From NCBI GenBank assembly GCA_964503335.1, contig CAZCZZ010000075.1:1-16430 (forward strand): a DNA stretch of 16,430 nucleotides. Reading direction: 5' to 3'. Shown here one piece after another: positions 5,878 to 14,063 of this stretch; the first letter of the stretch is position 1; every line of letters begins with the position of its first letter. The DNA comes from CAZCZZ01 sp964503335. GTDB lineage: Bacteria; Verrucomicrobiota; Kiritimatiellia; CAIVKH01. The position numbers and the translations under genes are program-made. The notes beneath the pieces are model-generated. The model made no database searches. It worked only from the letters and a program-made list of their open reading frames with translations, and was not told where the DNA came from.

Positions 5878-6354
5878 ATGGCAGACGAACTGTGGTCCGA
5901 TCATGAATTCCGGATGCGCACGGCGATCCGGCAGGCAAAGATGGCGGCGGAGGCGGAGGAAGTACCGATCGGTGCGGCGATATACCACCAGGGACACCTG
6001 ATCGCGCAGGCGCACAACCAGGTGGAGACGTTGAAGGATCCGACTGCCCATGCCGAGATTCTGGCGATCACGCAGGCGGCGACGGCGCTCGGCGACTGGC
6101 GACTTACCGACACGGTTCTTTATGTGACGAAGGAGCCCTGCCCCATGTGTGCCGGAGCCATCGTGCTGGCGCGCATCCCGCTGGTGGTCTGGGGCATGAC
6201 GGATCCCAAGCGCGGCGGTGCGATATCCGAGTTCAAGATCCTTCAATCCACGGCGTTGAATCATCGGCCCGATGTCGTCACGGGCATCCTCGAAGGGGAA
6301 TGTTCCGAGATCGTAAAGACGTTCTTCAAGAACCGTCGCGAGGAACCAACCTGA
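5878..6354 (+). CDS. tadA: tRNA-specific adenosine deaminase TadA
   Basis: TadA converts adenosine 34 to inosine in the ACG anticodon of tRNA-Arg, letting one tRNA read several CGN codons. This 158-residue protein has the complete zinc-deaminase signature: His58-Ala-Glu60 (HAE, zinc ligand and proton shuttle) and PCPMC with Cys88 and Cys91 as zinc ligands. EVPIGAAI at 28-35 and N47 in the substrate loop also fit. The C-terminal helix (141-154) ending ECSEIVKTFFKNRR is TadA-like, which favours TadA over cytidine or guanine deaminases. The last 29 bp overlap the 3' end of the oppositely oriented membrane-protein gene. No other tRNA-modification gene is nearby. Confidence 0.93.
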   Translation: MADELWSDHEFRMRTAIRQAKMAAEAEEVPIGAAIYHQGHLIAQAHNQVETLKDPTAHAEILAITQAATALGDWRLTDTVLYVTKEPCPMCAGAIVLARIPLVVWGMTDPKRGGAISEFKILQSTALNHRPDVVTGILEGECSEIVKTFFKNRREEPT

Positions 6355-7861
6355 AGAGACGCGGACGACCCGCGCCAGATCCCAGAGCCTGTCCGCCGAT
6401 CTGTTCCGCCAGTACATCGTGCCGTTCGTCCCATATCGCCAACGCATTCACGCCACGGCGATGAAGTGAAGTCGCCAGTTGCGTCGGCTTCCATACTCCA
6501 TACACATCGAGCGAAGCGAGGACTTCGGGCGTCGTCTCGCCGCGCAAGTCCACGGCGACGACGCCAGCCTGCAGCAGCCAGCCGGCACGGTCCGATGCGA
6601 CGACCTGAGCACCGGATTCCTCAAGAGTGCCGAGCGCCGCTGCCCGTGATGCCCCCAAGTCCATCATCGCGGCAACGCCCCTCGTCTGTCCAATCAAGGC
6701 GCTGCTGAGAAGAAGCAAGGACACGACGCCAACGAGCCCTGCCCTAAGGACCCGCTTCTCCGGGAGTTTCGTCGACAACCACTCGAGAGCCGTTCCAACC
6801 GCACCTGCTGCGAGCGGGACGAGGGCAGAAAACACGAATGCCGTTGAGGACCAACCCACAAAAGGGATGATCGCGCCATACAGCGCCAGGGCCACAACGC
6901 ACACGACGAGGCATGGCCGCACAGCGCGACTTCCGTCGTCGCGGCGCAGCGCAAGACCGATGACGAGCAGCAGGCCGGGCAAGACAACGACCGAGCCGGG
7001 TCCCGAGAGCAGAACATCGGCGAACTTCACATAGGCGGACGGAATCGAAATCTTCATCGCTTGGAAGAGCGACGACGAGGCATATGCGGCCGATGTGACT
7101 GCCCACACATCCAGGCTCAACGGAGCATCGGGGCATCGCGGCCACGGGATACCAATCGCCTTTGCATTCATCGCCAGGAGAGGCGCCATGAACAACGCGA
7201 TGAGCAGTAGACCGCTCAGGCCCTGGGAGATCGCCCATGCGACGCTCCGTCGCTGCGCGATGCACGACACGATGGCGTGAAGCCACATGGCCAACCACAC
7301 CACGAGGAACTCAATACGAGTCCACATCGCGAGGCCGATCCAGACCGCGGACGCAAGGGAGAGCGGCACGCCGCCGGCGCAGGAGCGAACATGGCGGAGG
7401 AGCGCGAAGGCGGCGCAGAGCGAACCCAGCGCGACCGGGAGTGCTGTGACCGTATGAAGCGACAGTCCCGCCGAAGTGGCTGCCAGGAGCGAGGCGATAC
7501 CCGCGCCCGATTTTCCAGCACCGCACACCGTCGCCACCGACGCAGCAAGCAGAACCAGCATGGCGCCACAGGCGAAAAGGATCGCGAGGGCCGGGACTGC
7601 GGGGACATCGCCGGCACCCGTGAAGGCAAGGACGATACGCCAGAGCGCGTCGCGCGTGACCGGCAGAGGCTCCGCGGCATGGATGGCGTGCACATGATCG
7701 GTCCGGATCGTCTTCGCGATCGCGCAGTCCACCAGCGTTTCATCCACCACTGGACGAGCCGCGTCGGGGCCGTTCAAAGCCAGAGCTGCAATCAGAACGA
7801 GGATGGTGTAGGCAAGCAAGCCGGGCGACGCGGTAATCCACACTGACCCCTGTTTGGCCAT
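6326..7861 (-). CDS. Polytopic membrane protein, GT-C glycosyltransferase-like
   Basis: This 511-residue integral membrane protein has roughly ten to twelve hydrophobic segments between residues 13 and 390, followed by a soluble C-terminal region of about 110 residues. The first segment (13-31) is followed by a loop with an Asp-Glu pair (D40-E41) in PVVDETLVDCAIAKTI. This is the position of the catalytic acid in GT-C enzymes of the PMT/ArnT type, which use lipid-linked sugars. The similarity is of layout only, so a glycosyltransferase is plausible but unproven. The start has GGAG 10 nt upstream, embedded in the end of the SH3 gene, and the gap to that gene is 7 nt, which implies one operon. 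The final 29 bp overlap tadA tail to tail. Confidence 0.72.
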   Translation of the reverse strand: MAKQGSVWITASPGLLAYTILVLIAALALNGPDAARPVVDETLVDCAIAKTIRTDHVHAIHAAEPLPVTRDALWRIVLAFTGAGDVPAVPALAILFACGAMLVLLAASVATVCGAGKSGAGIASLLAATSAGLSLHTVTALPVALGSLCAAFALLRHVRSCAGGVPLSLASAVWIGLAMWTRIEFLVVWLAMWLHAIVSCIAQRRSVAWAISQGLSGLLLIALFMAPLLAMNAKAIGIPWPRCPDAPLSLDVWAVTSAAYASSSLFQAMKISIPSAYVKFADVLLSGPGSVVVLPGLLLVIGLALRRDDGSRAVRPCLVVCVVALALYGAIIPFVGWSSTAFVFSALVPLAAGAVGTALEWLSTKLPEKRVLRAGLVGVVSLLLLSSALIGQTRGVAAMMDLGASRAAALGTLEESGAQVVASDRAGWLLQAGVVAVDLRGETTPEVLASLDVYGVWKPTQLATSLHRRGVNALAIWDERHDVLAEQIGGQALGSGAGRPRLFRLVPRDGS

Positions 7862-7868
7862 GTACGCG

Positions 7869-8756
7869 TCACTCCGACGGCAGACGCTGGATGGATTCGA
7901 TCACGAGAATCGGATCGCGAATTCCCTGCGCCCAGTATTCCCGCCCGTTCATCTTGAGGTTCACATCCTCAAAACTCCGCAATTGTGCCGAATTGCCGCG
8001 GAGGTAGCAGATCGTGATCAAGCGCACGCCGTCCTTGCGAACGAGCCGGAAATGCCCGGCCTTCCGCGAGAGATACGGCACGGGACGGACGATACCTGTA
8101 TAGGAGGTGGACTTGCCCTGTCCTTCAAGTGGAACGAGGGCGATATCCGATGGGAACGAGGTGCCCGGAGGCGGCGCGGTTTCCTCTTCCACTTCAGGAG
8201 ACAACGTCTGCGAGACATGATCGAGCGGCGCGGTGGTGGTCACGGTCGTCGAAGCCGTTTGAACAAAGACTGTCGGTACCGACATTTCAACCTTGGGCTT
8301 GGGCGGGTACTTCAGTTCCACGAGATCCTTGCTCACCCAGAGGGACGCCTCGGGAAAGGGCGCAACGCGGATCCATTCGCCGAAGGAGCCCTTCGAGCTG
8401 ATGCCCGTATCACGCTCGAGCGTGCCCACGACGGTGTAGTTGATGCCGGGACCGGCGCGCACGTTGACCTTGTTGCCAACGATCCTGCCTTCGTTCACGA
8501 AATCGCGGTGAACCCAAAACTCTACAAACTCGGGCGGCACGACCTCGACCCACTGTTCGCCAACGGATTTGACTTGAAGCACTTCGCCGTCCGACATCTG
8601 GCCGACAACCTCCGACGTCGTCGCCGCGCTGGCGCGCAGGTTGACCCGCTGTCCGAGCACCTTGGCGGTGATGTTGTCCGCATCGGCGGCGCTGACGACT
8701 ACGGCAAGCAGCAGACTGGCCGCGAAAAGTTGTTTCTGTGCACGCATGACTTTCAT
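7869..8756 (-). CDS. Exported bacterial SH3-domain protein
   Basis: From the chosen ATG this is 295 residues. A signal peptide is visible: the basic start MKVMRAQK, a hydrophobic core at 9-22 and probable cleavage near SAADA (22-26). Two SH3b domains follow at about 31-87 (VNLRASAATTSEVVGQM) and 95-147 (VNVRAGPGINYTVVGTL), each with the NxRxxPxxxxxVxG-type pattern typical of cell-wall or peptide binding. A Pro/Thr-rich linker (150-220) leads to a C-terminal beta-rich domain at about 225-293 (GIVRPV, then YWAQGIRDPILVIESIQ) that I do not recognise. Start choice: AGGG lies 9 nt before this ATG; in-frame ATGs 9 nt either side are alternatives. It is first in an operon with the GT-C-like gene and probably acts in the periplasm or at the envelope. 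Confidence 0.8.
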   Translation of the reverse strand: MKVMRAQKQLFAASLLLAVVVSAADADNITAKVLGQRVNLRASAATTSEVVGQMSDGEVLQVKSVGEQWVEVVPPEFVEFWVHRDFVNEGRIVGNKVNVRAGPGINYTVVGTLERDTGISSKGSFGEWIRVAPFPEASLWVSKDLVELKYPPKPKVEMSVPTVFVQTASTTVTTTAPLDHVSQTLSPEVEEETAPPPGTSFPSDIALVPLEGQGKSTSYTGIVRPVPYLSRKAGHFRLVRKDGVRLITICYLRGNSAQLRSFEDVNLKMNGREYWAQGIRDPILVIESIQRLPSE

Positions 8757-8776
8757 ACTCTCCATCCCTTCGCGAA

Positions 8777-8814
8777 CGCGGAACCCGGCAAGGGTCGGGA
8801 CGAGGTGTTCCGCG
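8777..8814. promoter_or_regulatory. 8-bp inverted repeat in a divergent intergenic region
   Basis: CGCGGAAC (8777-8784) and GTTCCGCG (8807-8814) are perfectly complementary with a 22-nt spacer, between the divergent SH3 gene and the TPR gene. It may be a shared operator or a chance GC-rich match. I could not identify convincing -35/-10 boxes beside it. Confidence 0.25.
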
Positions 8815-8872
8815 GGTGGGAGCATAGGTGATGCTTTCACGCCCCCGCTAGAAAAAAGAGGATGAGGGACTG

Positions 8873-11119
8873 GTGACAGAGAAGATGCAGGACATTGTGC
8901 AGACGCTGCCGTGGATGAAGGGCTGGCGCTTGCAGGCGTCTCCCCTCACGGCGCGCGCCTGGGAAGGGTCTCGCTGCGGCTTCCGCACCCTCGAGAGAGC
9001 GGGCGAACTCTCGTCCTGCAACGCTGCAGCGTCGTGGCGATTTGTGCCCGGACTCCTAGCGAGCAGCGGCGCGGTCGAGTGCGACCTGCTGGCGTCGGGC
9101 TTTAGACTTGCCCTTCCCCGCATCGGAAACAGCGCATCGCTTTTCGCGGTTGTCGTCGCGGCGGATGTGCTCATCGGCGAGGCCCGGTGCGCCGTGGATC
9201 CTGTCCTGGTGTCCGATACACTGGACGTGCAGGAGGCGGATGGCCGCTACTGGGTGGATGATCCCGAATCCCCAGCGCTCCTCGTCGTTGAACGCTCGGC
9301 CACCAGCACCCGCTTCTGCCTTGTGATGAATGAGCAGGATGAGCGCGATGCGCTGATCGTCGCGCGCCGGCATCTTGACAGCGAAGTCGACGTCCTCTGG
9401 CCGCAGTTGCTCGAAACGCGTCGCGAGTTCTGGTCCAGGCAGGATCCCCTGTCGGGTGGACGACGGATGCTTGCCTACGCGTACGAATCCCTGTCCGCCT
9501 ATCTCATGCCCGGCCAAGGCATCATGAACGACAAATGGCCGGCCGCAAGGTTGCCGAGTGAGCCGTTCATGGACCTGAACCAGCTCTTCCCCATGGTCGC
9601 CGCCTGGCGGGAGATGGACCTGTCCGTGGCACGGAGCTTCATCGAAAGCGCAATCGGGCTCATCGGCGACGACGGCTCCCTGCCTGCATCGATTCACCCC
9701 GACGGCCTTCTCGAATTGCAGGAGGCGCCGCTTCCCTTGCTGGCCCAAAGCCTGCACCTCGTATGGCAGGTGGATCCGCGAAGGGATACCCTCTATCGAT
9801 ATCTTCCAAAGGTGGCGCAACACCTGCGTTGGTATCTCAAGAGGGTTGATCCGGAGCGTAAGGGGCGTCCGAAGTGGGGACCTTCCACGCAGGCGTTGAT
9901 TCCCGACACGCTGGACAAGGACCTCTACTCCGCGGACCTCCCCACGATGCTGCTGGGCGAGATGGATGCGATTTCGGAGATGACGGCCCGGTTGCCCGCG
10001 GGCGTCCTCGAACTTGAATCCTTCTCGGAGGACTACAGCCGCATCGCCGACCATCTGCGCACCTTTCTCTGGGACGCCGGGTCCCTGAACTTCAGGGATC
10101 GCTACGAGGACGGAAGGCATATCGAGCGCGTGACCCTGTCAGCCATCCTGCCCCTTCGCTGGTCCCGGCTGAGCCGCTCGGTGAAGGAGAATCTCCTCAG
10201 CCAGGTCCGGAACAGCCACTACTTCATGACCGAGCGCGGCGTGGCCTTATGGGTGAAATGGGCGGCGGACAACGAGTCCCCCCCGACTCCGGCGCTGCAC
10301 CAGATTCTCATGCTCGACACCCTGCAGCGCTGCGACGCGCAGGACGATCTCTCGAAGCTGAGGAGCGTCGTCGCAGAAAGGCTCACGGCCGACTATCGTC
10401 AGAAACAGAACCTGCTCGACGATCCCGGTGCCGGTGAAAGACTTACTGCCGCCGCGCTGGTCTCCGTCCCGGATCCACTTTGCGCAGCGCTTGCGCTGCT
10501 GGTTTGGACCACGCCCAGGCCTCCGGCCTTCGATCCAACGACGCTTTCGAGATCCACGGCGTGGCTTGAGCGGAATCGCTCCATGATTGGCGCCCTCGTC
10601 ACGATGATCATCCTTGCTACGGTAACCGGTGTCGTCGTGTACACCTGGTTCAAGAAGTCGATGACCATTCAGGTTGCCGAAACCACCGTGGGCCTGGCCA
10701 AGCGCCACTACGAGGAAGGCTCGTACGACGATGCGCTGCGACTCTACCTGCAGGTCGAAAAGACCAGCGGACACCTCTATCCCATCGAACTCCTGATCGG
10801 GAACACGCTGTTTCGCAAGGGGCAGTTTGACCAGGCTGAGGAGTATTATCGCAAGTCCCTGCAGCGCAATCGGGATAACGTCACGGCGTCGATGAATCTG
10901 GCCTTGTCCATCTTCCGCCAGCAACGACTATCCGATGCCGCAGCCGCTTATGAATTTGTCATCGATGAGTTTGGAACGGCGTACCCGGATCTCGCCGCTC
11001 GCGCTCAAACAGCGATTCGCGTGATCTCCGAGGACTTGAATCGGGGACCAGCCGCAGCTTCGGCCGCTCCAGTCGACAAGACGCAGACCTCGGAAGAAAC
11101 GCTTGAAGGGGAAAAATGA
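8873..11119 (+). CDS. Six-hairpin-glycosidase-like, membrane-anchored TPR protein
   Basis: This 748-residue protein starts at GTG (AGGG 5 nt upstream); an ATG at 8885 is possible. Residues 1-180 are beta-rich and not recognised. Residues 195-520 resemble the (alpha/alpha)6 barrel of GH63/MGH1-type glycosidases, seen in YAYESLSAYLMPGQGIM, PFMDLNQLFPMVAAWREMDL (231-250) and GDDGSLPASIHPDG (265-278). I cannot locate an undisputed catalytic pair: the usual Trp-Asp of these enzymes reads Met-Asp at 233-234, so activity is uncertain. One membrane helix spans about 571-593. Residues 603-718 form about three TPR units (HYEEGSYDDALRLYLQVEK and LFRKGQFDQAEEYYRKSLQ), then a Glu-rich tail. No signal peptide is seen. 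It is divergent from the SH3/GT-C operon, which suggests shared control and an envelope role. Confidence 0.75.
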   Translation: MTEKMQDIVQTLPWMKGWRLQASPLTARAWEGSRCGFRTLERAGELSSCNAAASWRFVPGLLASSGAVECDLLASGFRLALPRIGNSASLFAVVVAADVLIGEARCAVDPVLVSDTLDVQEADGRYWVDDPESPALLVVERSATSTRFCLVMNEQDERDALIVARRHLDSEVDVLWPQLLETRREFWSRQDPLSGGRRMLAYAYESLSAYLMPGQGIMNDKWPAARLPSEPFMDLNQLFPMVAAWREMDLSVARSFIESAIGLIGDDGSLPASIHPDGLLELQEAPLPLLAQSLHLVWQVDPRRDTLYRYLPKVAQHLRWYLKRVDPERKGRPKWGPSTQALIPDTLDKDLYSADLPTMLLGEMDAISEMTARLPAGVLELESFSEDYSRIADHLRTFLWDAGSLNFRDRYEDGRHIERVTLSAILPLRWSRLSRSVKENLLSQVRNSHYFMTERGVALWVKWAADNESPPTPALHQILMLDTLQRCDAQDDLSKLRSVVAERLTADYRQKQNLLDDPGAGERLTAAALVSVPDPLCAALALLVWTTPRPPAFDPTTLSRSTAWLERNRSMIGALVTMIILATVTGVVVYTWFKKSMTIQVAETTVGLAKRHYEEGSYDDALRLYLQVEKTSGHLYPIELLIGNTLFRKGQFDQAEEYYRKSLQRNRDNVTASMNLALSIFRQQRLSDAAAAYEFVIDEFGTAYPDLAARAQTAIRVISEDLNRGPAAASAAPVDKTQTSEETLEGEK

Positions 11120-11186
11120 AGGGCGCTGTGCGCCAAGGAGGTCGGGGTGAGGAACCCCATAGGGATATAACGCATCAGCGCCCTTC
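11118..11186 (+). ncRNA. Structured RNA candidate downstream of the TPR gene
   Basis: GAAGGGCGCTG (11118-11128) pairs perfectly with CAGCGCCCTTC (11176-11186). The stem continues past one bulged T with TGCG (11129-11132) and CGCA (11171-11174). Inside is a second hairpin GGGGT-GAGGA-ACCCC (11144-11158), flanked by unpaired purine-rich strands. No U-tract follows, so a plain terminator is doubtful. It matches no riboswitch or ncRNA class that I recognise. Confidence 0.45.
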
Positions 11187-11261
11187 GAAAGCTATACTAC
11201 TTCGACCCGCCACTTTTACAACTGTTCAAATTATTTTGTTCAAACGTAAATCATAGGCCAA

Positions 11262-11290
11262 TTGACGCCTTTGGCCGACTCCGGTACCCT
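11262..11290 (+). promoter_or_regulatory. Sigma-70-like promoter before the lipoprotein gene
   Basis: TTGACG at 11262-11267 and TACCCT at 11285-11290 are separated by 17 bp. The -35 box matches at 5/6 positions and the -10 box at 3/6. Predicted transcription starts near 11297, about 38 nt before the ATG. It would drive the lipoprotein and probably pepA, purC, xerD and rnc. Confidence 0.5.
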
Positions 11291-11334
11291 TTTGCTATCC
11301 ACAGTGGAAAAACATTCATAATCCCTTGAGCACA

Positions 11335-11664
11335 ATGAAATTACGCTTCACCCTGCTTCTAGTTTCCCTCGCCACACTCGTCTCAACGGGCTGCTTCCGG
11401 AAGGATGTCAGGACGATCGAAGTGAGCGTGCCGCAAATGAAGTCCGTGGACTGCAGCAAGCTCATCCAAGAGGCGCTGGCGAAGACGGACGGGATCAAGT
11501 CCGCCGTCCCCGACCTGGACAAGAAGATCATTTCCATCGAATACGAGGCGCTGAAGCTGGGCATCAAGAACATCGAGTTCGTCATCGCCGGCGCCGGATT
11601 CGACGCGAACGACATCGAAGCCCCCGCCGACGTTCGAACGAACCTCCCTCCTGATTGCCGCTAA
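11335..11664 (+). CDS. Small lipoprotein with degenerate HMA-like domain
   Basis: This 109-residue protein begins with a lipoprotein-type signal: MKLRFTLLLVSLATLVSTGC, with Cys20 as the probable lipidated residue. The -3 residue is Ser, not the usual Leu, so the lipobox is not ideal. Residues 27-91 resemble a heavy-metal-associated (HMA, ferredoxin-like) fold: VRTIEVSVPQM, then the helix DCSKLIQEALAKTDGI, KSAVPDLDKKIISIEY and the second helix with GIKNIEFVIAGAGFD. The metal site is incomplete: Cys40 matches the second Cys of the MxCxxC motif, but the first is Ser37. It may bind metal weakly, use Cys40 otherwise, or have lost binding. A TTG at 11326 is an alternative start. It precedes pepA by 6 nt. 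Confidence 0.7.
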   Translation: MKLRFTLLLVSLATLVSTGCFRKDVRTIEVSVPQMKSVDCSKLIQEALAKTDGIKSAVPDLDKKIISIEYEALKLGIKNIEFVIAGAGFDANDIEAPADVRTNLPPDCR

Positions 11665-11670
11665 AACGCG

Positions 11671-13152
11671 ATGAAATTCTCGATCAGCACGCGACCGGTT
11701 GAATCCGCTGGCACGTCGGGAATCGTCCTCCTCCGTTGGCAGGACACGAACGGGGATACGAGCCGTCCTCACCCCCCGAAATCCCTGCAAGCCTGCGCGG
11801 ATGCCTGGGCGCGCGCTTCCGACTTCGGAGCGCAAGCCGGACAAATCGCCGTCTTTCCATCGTGGGATGGACCGAAGTCGAAAACGATCCTTCTCCTTGG
11901 ACTCGGGCGCCACACCGATTCCCCTGCGCAACGATTCCGCGCACTATCGACGCTGGGCCGCAAGCTGCACAACCTCGGATGGTCCTCCGTCGCGATCGAT
12001 CTCTCGAATGTCCGCCACGACGAAAGCATGCACCGGCTGCTGGCCACCGCGATCCATGTCGGCGCCTACGAGTTCAGGGTATTCAAACCTGCACGCCGGG
12101 TGCGCAAAGACATAGTGACCGTAACGCTTCACGGTCTTGGGACGGGCGCTGAAGCGAAACGGTTCGAGGCGGCGATCACCGAAGGCGCAACGCTCGGGAC
12201 GACGCTGACTGACATCCGCAGCATCGCAAACCTTCCGGGCAATTGCGCCACGCCCGCTGCGATCGCCGCGAGCTGCAAACACATCGCCATGCGCGCAGGC
12301 CTGCGATACAAGGCGCTCGGACAAGCCGCCCTCGCCCGCGAGAACTGCAATGCGCTGCTCGCCGTGGGACAGGGAAGTTTCAACGAGCCGCAGCTCGTCA
12401 TGCTTGAACATCCCGGCAGGAACCCGAAAGCCGCGCCCATCGTCCTCATCGGGAAGACGATCACCTTCGACAGCGGCGGCATTTCGATCAAGCCCGCCAA
12501 GAGCATGGAGTGGATGAAGTACGACAAAAGCGGCGGCATGGCCGTGCTCGCCGCGATGGCGGCGATCGCGCGGCTGAAGCTGCCACACCGCGTCATTGGA
12601 ATCCTCGTCGCCGCGGAAAATATGCCCGGCGGACGCGCGACGCGGCCCGGCGACATCGTCAGGGCACGCAGCGGCACTTCGATTGAGATTATCAACACCG
12701 ATGCCGAAGGCCGACTCGTCCTCGCCGATGCCATTTCACTGGCTCAGGATCTCAAGCCGAAGTTCATGATCGACCTTGCGACGCTGACCGGCGCAGCAGT
12801 CACAGCGCTGGGTTCCGTCATGTCCGCCGTCATGGGCAACTCACAGTCACTCGTGGACGGACTCATGGCCGCCGGCACCCGCTGCGGGGAACTGCTCTGG
12901 CCCCTTCCCCTGCATCCCGCGTACCGCGATATGCTGAACTCACCCTTCGCGGATATCCGCAACACGGGTGATGGGACGGCCGGCGCCATCGCCGGAGGCA
13001 TGTTCCTCAAGGAATTCGTCAACCCCGCTCTTCCCTGGGCTCACATCGATCTCACCCATGCTTGGGAAGAGCGCGATCAATCCCACAGCGCTGCGGGCGC
13101 TAATCTCTTTGGCGCACGCCTGCTTGTCGAATGGCTGAAGAACCTGAAATGA
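11671..13152 (+). CDS. pepA: Leucyl aminopeptidase, M17 family
   Basis: This cytosolic two-metal exopeptidase removes N-terminal amino acids from peptides. Its 493 residues match the family length. Residues 1-160 form the variable N-terminal domain; the catalytic domain follows. By comparison with E. coli PepA the metal ligands are Lys262 and Asp267 (GKTITFDSGG), Asp285 (YDKSGG), and Asp344 and Glu346 in NTDAEGRLVLADA. The catalytic residues are Lys274 (SIKP) and Arg348. The site looks complete. E. coli PepA also binds DNA and assists Xer recombination at cer; whether this protein does is unknown, but a XerD-type gene lies two genes downstream. The start is 6 nt after the lipoprotein stop without an obvious ribosome-binding site, suggesting coupled translation. 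Its stop overlaps the purC start. Confidence 0.96.
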   Translation: MKFSISTRPVESAGTSGIVLLRWQDTNGDTSRPHPPKSLQACADAWARASDFGAQAGQIAVFPSWDGPKSKTILLLGLGRHTDSPAQRFRALSTLGRKLHNLGWSSVAIDLSNVRHDESMHRLLATAIHVGAYEFRVFKPARRVRKDIVTVTLHGLGTGAEAKRFEAAITEGATLGTTLTDIRSIANLPGNCATPAAIAASCKHIAMRAGLRYKALGQAALARENCNALLAVGQGSFNEPQLVMLEHPGRNPKAAPIVLIGKTITFDSGGISIKPAKSMEWMKYDKSGGMAVLAAMAAIARLKLPHRVIGILVAAENMPGGRATRPGDIVRARSGTSIEIINTDAEGRLVLADAISLAQDLKPKFMIDLATLTGAAVTALGSVMSAVMGNSQSLVDGLMAAGTRCGELLWPLPLHPAYRDMLNSPFADIRNTGDGTAGAIAGGMFLKEFVNPALPWAHIDLTHAWEERDQSHSAAGANLFGARLLVEWLKNLK

Positions 13153-14042
13153 CAGCGCCCCTTACGACGATTCAACTTCCAGGCATCTCTCACTTCCGGC
13201 GCGGAAAGGTCCGCGAGGTGTTCGATCTGGGAGACCGGCTCCTCTTCGTCGCGACAGACCGTATCTCCGCTTTTGACTGCATCCTGCCGACCGGGATCCC
13301 CCACAAAGGCCGCGTCCTGAATCAGCTTTCCACCTGGTGGTTCAATCGCCTGTCACACGTCGTGCCGAATCACGTCATCGAAACCGACGTGCGGAAATTT
13401 CCCGACGCCCTCAAGGCACACGCCGAAGTCCTGCGCGGCCGTTCGATGATCGTGAAGAAGACATCGGTCATACCCGTTGAATGCGTGGCGCGCGGCTATC
13501 TGATCGGCTCCGGTTGGAAGGAGTACAAGGCATCCGGTTCGGTCTGCGGCATTCCACTCCGCCCGGGCTACCGGCTCGCAGACAAACTGGACACCCCCAT
13601 CTTCACCCCGGCGAGCAAGGCGGAAACAGGACACGACGAGAACGTGTCGTTCGAGCACGTCGCAGGCATCATCGGCCCATCGCAAGCCGCACAGCTTCGG
13701 GACCTCACCCTCGCCCTCTATAGGGAAGCGTCAGCGTTCGCCCTCACGCGCGGCATCATCATCGCCGATACGAAGTTCGAGTTCGGCCTGCTGGACGGAC
13801 GGATCATCCTGATCGACGAAGTGCTGACGCCGGACAGCTCGCGGTTCTGGCCCGCCGCCTCGTACGCCCCGGACCAGTCGCCGCCTTCCTTCGACAAACA
13901 GTACGTGCGCGACTATCTTGAAAGCCTAAAATGGAACAAGCGGCCGCCTGCACCGCCCCTCCCCGATGACGTGGCCGTGCGGACGAGCGAGAAATACCTG
14001 GAGGCCTTCCGCCTCCTGACAGGTCGGGATATCGAACGTTGA
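13149..14042 (+). CDS. purC: Phosphoribosylaminoimidazole-succinocarboxamide synthase
   Basis: PurC joins aspartate to CAIR with ATP to make SAICAR in de novo purine synthesis, in the cytosol. Family signatures are clear: RRGKVREVFDLGDRLLFVATDRISAFD (in part, 17-43), LPTGIPHKGRVLNQLS at 46-61, RSMIVKKTSVIPVECVARGYLIGSGW (in part, near 98-122), and ADTKFEFGLLDGRIILIDEVLTPDSSRFW (in part) near 198-226. At 297 residues it is the longer, yeast Ade1-like type rather than the ~240-residue E. coli type. The chosen ATG overlaps the pepA stop as ATGA. An in-frame ATG at 13131 would add six residues inside pepA. No other purine gene is in the window. Confidence 0.95.
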   Translation: MTAPLTTIQLPGISHFRRGKVREVFDLGDRLLFVATDRISAFDCILPTGIPHKGRVLNQLSTWWFNRLSHVVPNHVIETDVRKFPDALKAHAEVLRGRSMIVKKTSVIPVECVARGYLIGSGWKEYKASGSVCGIPLRPGYRLADKLDTPIFTPASKAETGHDENVSFEHVAGIIGPSQAAQLRDLTLALYREASAFALTRGIIIADTKFEFGLLDGRIILIDEVLTPDSSRFWPAASYAPDQSPPSFDKQYVRDYLESLKWNKRPPAPPLPDDVAVRTSEKYLEAFRLLTGRDIER

Positions 14043-14063
14043 TCCGGTCGGATACCGGTACGG

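Noticed and set aside
7854..8831. 325-aa plus-strand ORF
   Set aside because: It is antisense to the SH3-domain gene, which has a signal peptide and two recognisable domains.
9056..10120. 354-aa minus-strand ORF
   Set aside because: It is antisense to the glycosidase-like/TPR gene and has no domain of its own.
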